From contig NZ_CP009438.1 in NCBI RefSeq assembly GCF_000761215.1, forward strand, positions 3,675,001 to 3,739,000: 64,000 nucleotides of DNA. The letters run 5' to 3'. A model generated the notes under the pieces. The model was not told the origin of the DNA. It saw only the letters and a program-made list of their open reading frames with translations, and made no database searches. The position numbers and the translations under genes are program-made. The stretch comes from Streptomyces glaucescens. Lineage in GTDB: Bacteria > Actinomycetota > Actinomycetes > Streptomycetales > Streptomycetaceae. Shown piece by piece: positions 7,644-16,413 of this stretch (positions are counted from its first letter, which is position 1; each line of letters starts with the position of its first letter).

Positions 7644-9707
7644 ATGAGCGTTGACGGGCGGGACGAGTCAGCGGACGACGGCGACCCGGAGGCCGACGGC
7701 CGGATTCCACCCCAGGTGCCCGGCCGGGGCGGCCGCGCCGACCGCCCGCGATCAGGCCACCCGGCGACGGGCAACCCGTCGGCAGGTCACCCCTCGGCTG
7801 GCCACCCCTCGGCAGCTCTCCCGCCGTCACGCCCCCCGTCGACTGGCCGCCCGTCGGCAGGTCACCCCTCGGGCCTTCCCCCGGCGGGGGCCGTGCCGGC
7901 GCAGCGCGACCGGCGCGACGACAGCGGGATCCTGCCGCCACCGCCCGGACTGCCGCCCTCCGACGCCGAACTCGTCGGCCGGATGCGGTCCGGCGACGAC
8001 ACCGCGTACGAGGAGCTGTACCGCCGTCACGCGGACGCCGTACGCCGTTACGCGCGCACCTGCTGCCGTGACGTCCACACCGCCGACGACCTCACCGCCG
8101 AGGTGTTCGCCCGGATGCTCCAGGCGGTGCGCGGCGGCTCGGGGCCCGAGCACGCCGTCCGCGCCTACCTGCTGACCAGCGTCCGCCGGGTCGCCGCCGG
8201 CTGGGCCGGCACCGCCAAGCGCGAGCAGCTCGTCGACGACTTCGCGCTGTTCGCCTCCCGGGCCGCGAGGGCGTCCGGGGTGCCCGACGCCGGAACCGTC
8301 GAGGTGGGTGCCGACGTGCGGGCCATGCACGAGGCCGAACAGTCCCTGGCCATGCGGGCGTTCCGTTCCCTGCCCGAGCGCTGGCAGGCCGTGCTGTGGC
8401 ACACCGAGGTCGAGGACGAGTCGCCGAGCGAGGTCGCCACGCTCTTCGGGCTCGACGCCAACGGCACCCGCGTGCTCGCCAGCCGCGCCCGCGAAGGACT
8501 GAGGCAGGCCTACCTCCAGGCCCATGTCAGCGTCTCGCTCGCCACCGACGAGGAGTGCGCCCGCTACGCCGACCGGCTCGGCACCTACGCCCGCCGCAAA
8601 CTGCGCACCCGCGCGGAGCGGGGCCTGCGCAAGCACCTGGCGGAGTGTGCCAGGTGCCGGCTGGCGGCCACCCAGATCGAGGAGGTCGCCGGCGGGATTC
8701 CCGCGGTGGTGCCGGTGGCCGTCATCGGCTGGTTCGGTGCCGCCGGGTACGCCAAGGCGGCCGGGTTCGTCGCGGGCGGTGCCGGAACCGCGGGCGCCGC
8801 GGCGGCGGGCGGCACGTCCGGCGGCACGGCGACGTCCGGCGGCGCGGGCGGGGCCGTCGCCGAGGGCGTCGGCGCGCCGGTGAAGGCCGGTGTCGCCGCC
8901 GGGGTGGTGGCGGTGGCCGCCGCGGCCGTCGCGCTCGCTCTCGTCGGTGACGACAGCGCCCCCGGCGAGCCGGTGGCCAAGCCGCCCGTCTCCGCACCGG
9001 CGCACCGGCAGCCACCACCGTCCCCGGCACCGGTCCCGCCGACGAAGCGCCCCGCACCGCGGCTCCCGGTGACCGTCCCGGCCCCGGACCCCGCCCCGGT
9101 CGCCGCGCCCCGCACCGGCCCGCCGCCGGCCCCCACGCGTACCGCCGCACCCCGCGAACCGTCCCCCGCCCCGACCCCGGCGCCGGCCTCGACGCCCCCG
9201 CCGCCCGCGTCCACGCCCGCCCCCGTCCCCACCCGCACGCCCGCCCCGGCACCCACCGACCCGCCCGCGCCGGTCGTCCACCAGTGGAGCGAGCTGTCGT
9301 ACGACATCGCCGGCGACGGCAGCGGGCCCGAGATGCGGTTCGGAGAGAGCGACTGGGTGTGGCAGCGGCAGGGGCTGTCGATCGGCGGGACGTCCTACGC
9401 GCGCGGGGTCACCGTGCAGGGCCGCTCCTCCGTCACCGTCGGCCTCGACCGTGGGTGCAGCGCGTTCGAGGCGCTGGCCGGCATCGACGACCTGACGCAC
9501 AAGCTCGGCGAGGTGTACTTCTCGGTCCACGCCGACGGTGTGCCGCTGTGGAAGTCCGCGCTGGTCGCGGGCGGCGACCCGGCCGTACCGGTGCGGGTGG
9601 ACCTGACCGGCCGGGAGACCGTGCGGCTGGTGGTCGAGCCCCACCGCCCCCTCGACGGCGTGGCGGCAGCGGACTGGGCGGAGTCCAGGTTCGTCTGCTC
9701 ACGGTGA
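7644..9707 (+). CDS. ECF sigma factor fused to ZAS motif, TM helix and NPCBM-like domain
   Basis: 687 residues, far longer than a normal ECF sigma factor (about 200). In order: a low-complexity N terminus with GHPSA repeats (38-75); sigma region 2 (about 108-185); sigma region 4 (about 232-292); a zinc anti-sigma-like segment with H331, C335 and C338 (HxxxCxxC); a hydrophobic Gly/Ala stretch (352-390); a likely membrane helix (413-434); a Pro-rich spacer (440-550); and a C-terminal NPCBM/NEW2-like beta-sandwich (about 553-687, starting HQWSELSYD) of a kind linked to carbohydrate binding. The sigma, its restraint and an extracytoplasmic sensor seem joined in one chain. Activation would need proteolysis or conformational release. 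The domain order is directly visible; the mechanism is inference. Confidence 0.85.
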   Translation: MSVDGRDESADDGDPEADGRIPPQVPGRGGRADRPRSGHPATGNPSAGHPSAGHPSAALPPSRPPSTGRPSAGHPSGLPPAGAVPAQRDRRDDSGILPPPPGLPPSDAELVGRMRSGDDTAYEELYRRHADAVRRYARTCCRDVHTADDLTAEVFARMLQAVRGGSGPEHAVRAYLLTSVRRVAAGWAGTAKREQLVDDFALFASRAARASGVPDAGTVEVGADVRAMHEAEQSLAMRAFRSLPERWQAVLWHTEVEDESPSEVATLFGLDANGTRVLASRAREGLRQAYLQAHVSVSLATDEECARYADRLGTYARRKLRTRAERGLRKHLAECARCRLAATQIEEVAGGIPAVVPVAVIGWFGAAGYAKAAGFVAGGAGTAGAAAAGGTSGGTATSGGAGGAVAEGVGAPVKAGVAAGVVAVAAAAVALALVGDDSAPGEPVAKPPVSAPAHRQPPPSPAPVPPTKRPAPRLPVTVPAPDPAPVAAPRTGPPPAPTRTAAPREPSPAPTPAPASTPPPPASTPAPVPTRTPAPAPTDPPAPVVHQWSELSYDIAGDGSGPEMRFGESDWVWQRQGLSIGGTSYARGVTVQGRSSVTVGLDRGCSAFEALAGIDDLTHKLGEVYFSVHADGVPLWKSALVAGGDPAVPVRVDLTGRETVRLVVEPHRPLDGVAAADWAESRFVCSR

Positions 9708-9817
9708 CTTCGGCGGGGCCCCGTCGCGGTCCGGGCGGCTCCCGGGCGCACTCCTCGCCCGGCGGCGCGCGGGGCAGGGGCCGGGCCGCGGGCGCGGGCG
9801 CACGCGCGCAGGGCCGG

Positions 9818-11917
9818 TCACGCCCGCCGTACCGTGGCCCCCGCCCCCAGCGCCCCGCGCTGCGGGACGATCCCCGCCGGGACCGCACGCGCGCGGGCGG
9901 GGGTACCGGTCCAGCAGGTGCCGCGGCGGGCGAGGAGGCGGCGGAGCCAGAGCTCCAGGGAGACCAGGTCGGCGAGGCCGTCCAGGGGCAGGGGCTCGCC
10001 CTCGGCGGCGCGGCGCACCGCCTTGCGGACGACGCGGGCCTCGACCAGGCCCGCCTGCGCCAGCAGCGGGGTGTCGAACAGGGCCATCAGGGAGCCGGTC
10101 GCGGCGCGCAGCCCGGTGCGGGCGGCGGCCACCGCCGGGGCCTGGGAGGTGGCGCCCCAGCCGGCCGGCAGTTCGGTGACCCCGGCGCCGGTCAGCACGG
10201 TGCGCAGGATGGCGGCGCGCGCCCCCGGCTGCACGCGCAGCGCCTCGGGCAGCTCGCGGCAGGCGCGGACGACCTGGTTGTCCAGGAAGGGGGTGTGCAG
10301 GCGCTGGAAGCGGATCTCGGCGGCCTGTTCGAGGACGCGGACGTCGGCGGCGGTGCGGGCGAGGGCCGCGCGGGCGCGGAAGTCGCCGGGGCGGCGGTCG
10401 GGGCCGACGGCGGCCCGCTGGATCGCGGTCTGGAGCCGAACCGATACTTCTGCCAGTGCCTCCCCGGTGAGCCAGCGCGCGGCGGGTCCGGGTCTGGCCC
10501 AGGTGAGCGCCGCGAGGGATGCCCCGGTGGCGCCCCCGGGTTCCTCGAAGCAGCGCTCCATGAGCTGCCCGGCGAGGTTTTCGACGCCCGCGCGGTAGGG
10601 CGTCCGGGCGAGGCGGCGGGCCGCGGCGTACACGCGCGCGGGGACCAGTACCGAGCCGTCCGCCTTCGCGAGGGCGGCCACCGGGCGCACCAGGTGCCGG
10701 CGCCTGCGGTCCATCAGGAGGTCGGCGAGCCGGGCCGGGTGGGCGTCGAGGACCTGGCGGGCGCCGTAGCCGGTGAGGTGGTCGGCGCTGCCCGCGGCGA
10801 GCCGGGCGCGGTGCCGGGCGGCGGTCACCAGGCAGGAGCTGGGTTCGTCGGTCAGCGGGCCGTCCAGGTCGGCGTACGGCAGGGTCTCCTCGCCGCCGGC
10901 GACCACGACGTGGTGCAGCCGGGGCCCGGCGGCGAGCGCGCCGGCCCGTTCCAGTTCGGCCTCCCGGCCGCCGACGGCCAGGTCGTTGAAGGTGACGGCG
11001 AGCAGCCGTTCCCCGGCGCCGGTGCCGTGTCCGAGGACGGTGCCCGGCATGCCGGGCAGGCCCGCGGCGAGCAGGGCGAGGGTCGCCGAGGCGGGTCCGC
11101 CGGAGAGGTCGGCGCCGATGCCCGGTACCGGCATCCCGCGCGCGGCGCGCCGTTCCGCGGGGCCCATGCCGGGGACGGGCCCGGGGTCGATGCCGGAGCC
11201 GGGGACGTGCCGGGGCGCGGACAGCCGGGTCCGCACCGCCTCCACCAGCGCGTCCCGTACGGCGTCCACGGCGCGGTCGGGGTCGGCGGGCGGCGCGGCC
11301 ACCGCGAGGGAGGCGACCTGTTCGTACCCGGCGATCTCGCGGGCCCCGGCGCGCAGGATCAGCGCGTGCCCCGGGGGGATGCGCCGTACGCCGTCGTAGG
11401 GGGTGGACTCCTGCACCGCGGCCGGTACGTCCGGGGCGGCCAGCAGCGCGGCGAGGTGGCCGAAGTCGAGGTTGGCCTCGATGAGGTCGGCGAGGGGGAG
11501 CGCGGCCGTGGCGTAGGCGGTGCCGCCGGCCCAGGGGGCGTGGAAGACGGGACGGGCGCCCGCGAGGTCGCCGCAGACGGTGACGCGGCGCCCGACCTGG
11601 ACGACCGCCGTGTAGCTGCCCGGCCAGGCGGTCAGGTGCCGCAGTGCGCCGCCGCGCGCCGCGAAGAGCCCGACCCGCAGTTGTTCGTCGCTGGCGCCGC
11701 AGGTGCCGAGGACGGCGATCCGGGTCTGCGGGTCGGCGGTGACCACGCGCACCTCGTCGGGGCGCCAGTCGCCGACCGCCCACAGCGGGTCGGGGTCGCC
11801 CCACAGGAGCTGGGAGCCGACGGGGTGGAGGGTCTCACCGTCGTATCCGGTGGCGCCCGCCGTGCCGGGGCCCGCGGCGCCCGCGGCGGTGCTGCTCCAC
11901 CCCACCAACCACCGCAT
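9818..11917 (-). CDS. asparagine-synthase-related protein, probably catalytically altered
   Basis: About 699 residues from the ATG at 11917 (MRWLVGW); the frame is open further upstream without support. The N-terminal third resembles a class II glutamine-amidotransferase/AsnB fold but lacks the nucleophilic Cys2. The middle has a degenerate PP-loop (DLSGGPASA, about 270-278) where true synthetases read SGGxDS. The C-terminal part (LHTPFLDNQVVRACRELPE) is typical of the asparagine-synthase domain, also used by lasso-peptide cyclases. No lasso precursor, B1/B2 protease or exporter is nearby, so a RiPP role is unsupported. Function unknown; possibly an ATP-dependent amide-forming enzyme or a pseudoenzyme. 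Confidence 0.78.
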   Translation of the reverse strand: MRWLVGWSSTAAGAAGPGTAGATGYDGETLHPVGSQLLWGDPDPLWAVGDWRPDEVRVVTADPQTRIAVLGTCGASDEQLRVGLFAARGGALRHLTAWPGSYTAVVQVGRRVTVCGDLAGARPVFHAPWAGGTAYATAALPLADLIEANLDFGHLAALLAAPDVPAAVQESTPYDGVRRIPPGHALILRAGAREIAGYEQVASLAVAAPPADPDRAVDAVRDALVEAVRTRLSAPRHVPGSGIDPGPVPGMGPAERRAARGMPVPGIGADLSGGPASATLALLAAGLPGMPGTVLGHGTGAGERLLAVTFNDLAVGGREAELERAGALAAGPRLHHVVVAGGEETLPYADLDGPLTDEPSSCLVTAARHRARLAAGSADHLTGYGARQVLDAHPARLADLLMDRRRRHLVRPVAALAKADGSVLVPARVYAAARRLARTPYRAGVENLAGQLMERCFEEPGGATGASLAALTWARPGPAARWLTGEALAEVSVRLQTAIQRAAVGPDRRPGDFRARAALARTAADVRVLEQAAEIRFQRLHTPFLDNQVVRACRELPEALRVQPGARAAILRTVLTGAGVTELPAGWGATSQAPAVAAARTGLRAATGSLMALFDTPLLAQAGLVEARVVRKAVRRAAEGEPLPLDGLADLVSLELWLRRLLARRGTCWTGTPARARAVPAGIVPQRGALGAGATVRRA

Positions 11918-12655
11918 CGACGCCTCCACGAGCTGTGGACAACCAGTGCACCGCAGGAACCGGTCACCATGCTGCCACGAGAGACGCGCCGGGGAGCGTC
12001 GGCGGAGCCGCTGACGCCCCCGTGAATGCGCCCCACGCGCTCTGGCATGCGCCCCGGGCAAAGTCCCCATGGCGGCAACGTCCGCTCCGCTCAGGGGTGT
12101 TGCGCGATCCCGCCGGCCGAACGCGCCTCCGTCCCACCCGGGACGCGCCCAGCGGCCCTCCACGCTCGCGACGCGCTCTCCAACGCCACGGCTTCCAGGG
12201 GGACTTCACGGTGCGACCACGGGGGCGGCTTTCGGCCATTCCAAGACCACGAAACACTCTCGCCGCCCGCGCCGTGCACGCTCCGTACAGGCTCTGCGCA
12301 TCACCGAACGGGCGCACGGCCCGGGAAACGGGACTCGCCCCCCGGGCCGGACCGCCGCCCGCGGGGATGTGAGGCGGCGGTGTCCCCCAGCCCACCGGCA
12401 GTCCAGCGGGCCGACCCACGCGAAAGCCATGGAACCGCTCCCCACGTGGCCGGAGAAGAGCGCACGGCCGGGCGCACGGCCACACACCGGGAGCACGCCG
12501 CAACGGTGCGTAAAGGACCCGTACTGCCGTACGGACCACAATCCCGCCAACCGGAACTATGCCCCTTAACGCTTGGGATGCGGCGAACTACGCTGGGTTT
12601 ACGAATGCCGCGTGGTTATGCCATCGCGGCAGCCGTCTGTGTCGAGGGGTGGCGC
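11918..12655. promoter_or_regulatory. long intergenic region with promoter for the NsdA-like gene
   Basis: About 740 bp separate two divergent genes. A housekeeping-type promoter TTAACG (12566-12571)-N17-TACGCT (12589-12594) reads toward the gene at 12656, giving a leader of about 55 nt. The remaining 600 bp has open frames on both strands but none with a ribosome-binding site or recognisable product. It could hold a small RNA, but I see no clear terminator. Confidence 0.5.
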
Positions 12656-14080
12656 ATGTCCAGGGAGCAACGCGGGCCGAACGAGAAACTCGGCGCCGTT
12701 CTCGCCCTCGCGGGAATCAGCAACGCGGGACTCGCACGACGCGTCAACGACCTGGGCGCGCAGCGCGGGCTGACGCTCCGGTACGACAAGACGTCGGTGG
12801 CCCGCTGGGTGTCCAAGGGCATGGTCCCGCAGGGCGCCGCACCGCACCTCATCGCGGCGGCCATCGGCCAGAAGCTGGGCCGGCCGGTGCCGCTGCACGA
12901 GATCGGCCTCGCCGACGCGGACCCCGCGCCGGAGGTCGGACTCGCCTTCCCCCGGGACGTCGGCCAGGCGGTGAGGTCCGCGACCGAGCTGTACCGCCTC
13001 GACCTCGCCGGGCGCCGCGCCGGCTCCGGCGGCATCTGGCAGTCCCTCGCCGGCTCGTTCGCGGTGAGCGCCTACGCGACGCCCGCCTCGCGGTGGCTGA
13101 TAACCCCGGCCGACAGTTCGGTGGCGCGCGAGGGGAGCCCCGCGGAGGGCTCCGGCGCACCGATCAAAGTCGGCCACAGCGATGTGCGCAAACTCCGCGA
13201 GGCCGCCGAGGACGCCCGGCGCTGGGACTCCAAGTACGGCGGCGGGGACTGGCGTTCCTCCATGGTCCCCGAGTGCCTGCGCGTCGAGGCCGCCCCGCTC
13301 CTGCTGGGCTCCTACTCCGACGAGGTCGGCCGCGCCCTGTTCGGGGCCAGCGCCGAACTCACCCGGCTCGCGGGCTGGATGGCCTTCGACACCGGCCAGC
13401 AGGAGGCCGCCCAGCGCTACTACATCCAGGCCCTGCGCCTGGCCCGCGCGGCGGCGGACGTCCCCCTGGGCGGCTACGTCCTGGCGTCGATGTCGCTCCA
13501 GGCCACCTACCGGGGCTTCGGCGACGAGGGCGTGGACCTCGCGCAGGCCGCCCTGGAACGCAACCGGGGACTGGCCACGGCCCGCACCATGAGTTTCTTC
13601 CGGCTGGTCGAGGCGCGGGCCCACGCGCGCGCGGGAGACGCCCAGGCGGCCGGCGCGGCCCTGAAGGCCGCCGAGAGCTGGCTGGAGCGCGCCCGGCCCG
13701 GCGACCACGACCCGTCCTGGCTCGCCTTCTACTCCTACGACCGCTTCGCCGCCGACGCGGCCGAGTGCTACCGCGACCTGAAGGCGCCCCGCCAGGTCCG
13801 CCGCTTCACCGAGCAGGCCCTCTCGCAGCCCACCGAGGAGTTCGTCCGCTCGCACGGGCTGCGGCTGCTCGTCGGCGCGGTCGCCGAACTGGAGTCCGGC
13901 AATCTGGACGCGGCCTGCGCGCAGGGCGTCCGCGCGGTGGAGGTCGCCGGCCGGATATCGTCCGCGCGGACCACGGAGTACGTGCGGGACCTGCTGCACC
14001 GCCTGGAGCCGTACGGCGACGAGCCGCGCGTCGTGGAGCTGCGCGAGCGCGCCCGCCCGCTGCTCAGGGCCCCGGCGTGA
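12656..14080 (+). CDS. NsdA-family developmental/antibiotic regulator
   Basis: 474 residues. An N-terminal helix-turn-helix-like region (about 8-60: KLGAVLALAGISNAGLARRV, then a basic WVSKGMVPQG segment) is followed by a long alpha-helical TPR-like C-terminal part (about 230-470). This layout matches the Streptomyces NsdA/NsdB 'sporulation-associated' proteins, whose founder NsdA negatively affects sporulation and antibiotic production. The closest S. coelicolor relative would be SCO4114 (memory-based). The ATG follows GAGGGG at 6 nt. Whether this paralogue acts on the same targets is unknown. Confidence 0.8.
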   Translation: MSREQRGPNEKLGAVLALAGISNAGLARRVNDLGAQRGLTLRYDKTSVARWVSKGMVPQGAAPHLIAAAIGQKLGRPVPLHEIGLADADPAPEVGLAFPRDVGQAVRSATELYRLDLAGRRAGSGGIWQSLAGSFAVSAYATPASRWLITPADSSVAREGSPAEGSGAPIKVGHSDVRKLREAAEDARRWDSKYGGGDWRSSMVPECLRVEAAPLLLGSYSDEVGRALFGASAELTRLAGWMAFDTGQQEAAQRYYIQALRLARAAADVPLGGYVLASMSLQATYRGFGDEGVDLAQAALERNRGLATARTMSFFRLVEARAHARAGDAQAAGAALKAAESWLERARPGDHDPSWLAFYSYDRFAADAAECYRDLKAPRQVRRFTEQALSQPTEEFVRSHGLRLLVGAVAELESGNLDAACAQGVRAVEVAGRISSARTTEYVRDLLHRLEPYGDEPRVVELRERARPLLRAPA

Positions 14081-14203
14081 CCCCGGCATGATCCACAGGT
14101 GACTCCCGGGCGGATCCGTGTCCGGGCCCGACGACGGCCGCCTCCCGGGTTTGAGGGCATTGTCAGTGGCGCAGTGCACTATCGGAACCGGGAGGTGGAG
14201 CAG

Positions 14204-15412
14204 GTGCGGAAGATCGCCCACGACTGCGACGTGCTGGTGATCGGCGGCGGGATCGTCGGCCTGTCGACGGCGTACGCGATCACGCGCCGGGCGCCGGGCA
14301 CGCGGGTCATGGTCCTGGAGAAGGAACCGGGCCCCGCCCGCCACCAGACCGGCCGCAACAGCGGCGTCATCCACAGCGGCATCTACTACCGCCCCGGCTC
14401 CCTCAAGGCCCGGTACGCGGTCCGCGGCGCCGCGGAGATGGTCAAGTTCTGCGCCGAGTACGACATCGCGCACGCCGTCACCGGCAAGCTGATCGTCGCC
14501 ACCGAGCGGGCCGAGCTGCCCCGCCTGCACGCCCTGGTGCAGCGCGGCCGGGAGAACGGCATCCCGGTGCGCGAGCTGGGCGCGGCCCAGATCGCCGAGT
14601 ACGAGCCGCAGGTGCGCGGCCTGGCCGCCATACACGTCGGCACCACCGGCATCTGCGACTACGTCGGCGTCGCCGGCCGCCTGGCCGCCGCCTCCGGCGC
14701 GGAGATCCGCTACGGGGCCCGGGTCGTACGGGTGGACCGCCGCCCCGAGCTGGGCGTGGCCGTGGAGACGGCCGACGGGGCGGTCGTGCGGGCCCGGATG
14801 CTGGTGAACTGCGCCGGGCTGTACTGCGACGAGGTCGCGCGGCTGACCGGCGACGACCCCGGGATGCGGATCGTCCCCTTCCGCGGGGAGTACTACCACC
14901 TGCGGCGGCCGGAGCTGGTCAACGGGCTGGTCTACCCGGTGCCCGACCCGGCCTTCCCCTTCCTCGGCGTCCACCTCACCCGGGGCGTCGACGGCGGCGT
15001 CCACATCGGGCCCAACGCGGTGCCCGCACTGGCCCGCGAGGGGTACGGCTGGAATGTCGTCCGGCCCGGCGAGCTCGGCCGCACCCTGAGCTGGCCCGGC
15101 GCCTGGCAGCTCGCACGCCGGCACTGGTGGTACGGAGCGGGGGAGCTGCGGCGGTCGGTGTCCAAGGGGGCGTTCACCGAGGCCGTGCGAAGACTGCTGC
15201 CCGCGGTGACCGAGGCGGACCTCGAGCCGGCGGCCGCCGGGGTGCGGGCGCAGGCGGTGCTGCGGGACGGGACGCTGGTGGACGACTTCCTGATCCGCGA
15301 GGGGGCGCGGGCGGTGCACGTGCTGAACGCGCCGTCTCCGGCGGCGACGGCGTCGCTGCCCATCGGGCGGGAGGTGGCGCGGAGGGTGCTGGATGTGCTG
15401 GCGGACGGGTGA
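14204..15412 (+). CDS. lhgO: L-2-hydroxyglutarate oxidase
   Basis: About 403 residues of the DAO/GlpO FAD-dependent family. The N terminus has the dinucleotide-binding GGGIVG motif (about 12-17), followed by HQTGRNSGVIHSGIYY, which is diagnostic of LhgO. The enzyme oxidises L-2-hydroxyglutarate to 2-oxoglutarate, passing electrons to the quinone pool, and removes a side product of malate or 2-oxoglutarate dehydrogenases. I chose GTG 14204 because GGGAGG lies 8-9 nt upstream; earlier in-frame starts lack a site. Confidence 0.88.
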   Translation: MRKIAHDCDVLVIGGGIVGLSTAYAITRRAPGTRVMVLEKEPGPARHQTGRNSGVIHSGIYYRPGSLKARYAVRGAAEMVKFCAEYDIAHAVTGKLIVATERAELPRLHALVQRGRENGIPVRELGAAQIAEYEPQVRGLAAIHVGTTGICDYVGVAGRLAAASGAEIRYGARVVRVDRRPELGVAVETADGAVVRARMLVNCAGLYCDEVARLTGDDPGMRIVPFRGEYYHLRRPELVNGLVYPVPDPAFPFLGVHLTRGVDGGVHIGPNAVPALAREGYGWNVVRPGELGRTLSWPGAWQLARRHWWYGAGELRRSVSKGAFTEAVRRLLPAVTEADLEPAAAGVRAQAVLRDGTLVDDFLIREGARAVHVLNAPSPAATASLPIGREVARRVLDVLADG

Positions 15413-15560
15413 GCGGGGACGCGGTCCCGGCCGCGCCCGAGGGGAACCCCGCCGCCGCGCCGCACGACCGCCCGCAGCCCGGTGGCGCGACCACCGTCCG
15501 CCGTCCGGTGGCGGCGCGACTGCCCGCGGCCGCCCGGCAGCCCGTAAACTCGGACCCACT

Positions 15561-16373
15561 GTGTCTGACTCCCTGAACTCCGCCGCGTCCCGCCACCCCG
15601 GCCGCCCCCAGGGCGCGCCCCGGTTCCCCGAGGGGCCGCAGGCCGATCCCGCGGGGTCGCACTTCGAGCGGCGGATCCGCAGTTTCCAGCCGCGGCGCAG
15701 CCGGGTGACCGCCGGGCAGGCGGACGCGCTGCGGCGGCTGTGGCCGAAGTGGGGGTTCGACATCGACGGCGGGCGGGTGATCGACCTCGCCGAGCTGTTC
15801 GGCAACGACAACCCGGTCGTCCTGGAGATCGGCTTCGGCATGGGCGAGGCCACCGCCCAGATGGCCGCCGCCGACCCCGCGACCAACATCCTCGCGGTGG
15901 ACGTGCACACCCCCGGCCAGGGCAATCTGCTGAACCTCGCCGACCGGGGCGGCCTGACCAACATCCGGGTCGGCAACGGCGACGCCATCATCCTGCTCCG
16001 CGAGATGCTGGCCCCGGACGCGCTGAACGGCCTGCGGGTGTTCTTCCCGGACCCCTGGCCGAAGAAGCGCCACCACAAGCGGCGGCTCATCCAGCCGGAG
16101 TTCCTGAGCCTCGCCGCGACCCGGCTGCGGCCCGGTGCGATCCTGCACTGCGCCACCGACTGGGAGCCGTACGCGGAGCAGATGCTCGACGTCCTCACCG
16201 CGCACCCGGACTTCGAGAACACCCAGGCCGACGGGGGGTTCGCGCCCCGTCCCGAGTTCCGTCCGCTGACCCGTTTCGAGGGCCAGGGACTGGACAAGGG
16301 TCATGTCGTGAACGACCTGCTCTTCCGCCGCGTACCACACACAACGTCAGCTCAGCCCCCCGCCGACGCCTGA
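15561..16373 (+). CDS. trmB: tRNA (guanine-N7-)-methyltransferase
   Basis: 270 residues. The SAM-binding motif EIGFGMGEAT and the family signature FFPDPWPKKRHHKRRL are intact. TrmB makes m7G46 in the variable loop of many tRNAs. About 55 N-terminal residues before the catalytic core are low-complexity, as in other actinobacterial members. GTG 15561 has no good ribosome-binding site, but TAAACT (15544-15549) lies 11 nt upstream, so the leader may be only a few nucleotides long. A PrsW-like gene follows after 40 bp. Confidence 0.93.
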   Translation: MSDSLNSAASRHPGRPQGAPRFPEGPQADPAGSHFERRIRSFQPRRSRVTAGQADALRRLWPKWGFDIDGGRVIDLAELFGNDNPVVLEIGFGMGEATAQMAAADPATNILAVDVHTPGQGNLLNLADRGGLTNIRVGNGDAIILLREMLAPDALNGLRVFFPDPWPKKRHHKRRLIQPEFLSLAATRLRPGAILHCATDWEPYAEQMLDVLTAHPDFENTQADGGFAPRPEFRPLTRFEGQGLDKGHVVNDLLFRRVPHTTSAQPPADA

Positions 16374-16413
16374 TCCACCGCGGGCGGCTCCGTCCCTCGT
16401 TAGGGTCCATGCC

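Noticed and set aside
9818..12163. Lasso-peptide biosynthetic cluster around the asparagine-synthase-like gene
   Set aside because: No precursor peptide with a Gly/Cys core start, no B protein and no ABC transporter nearby; the locus looks like a core gene neighbourhood.
12599..16297. A 1232-codon minus-strand open frame covering the NsdA-like, lhgO and trmB genes
   Set aside because: It spans three well-supported plus-strand genes and has no domain.
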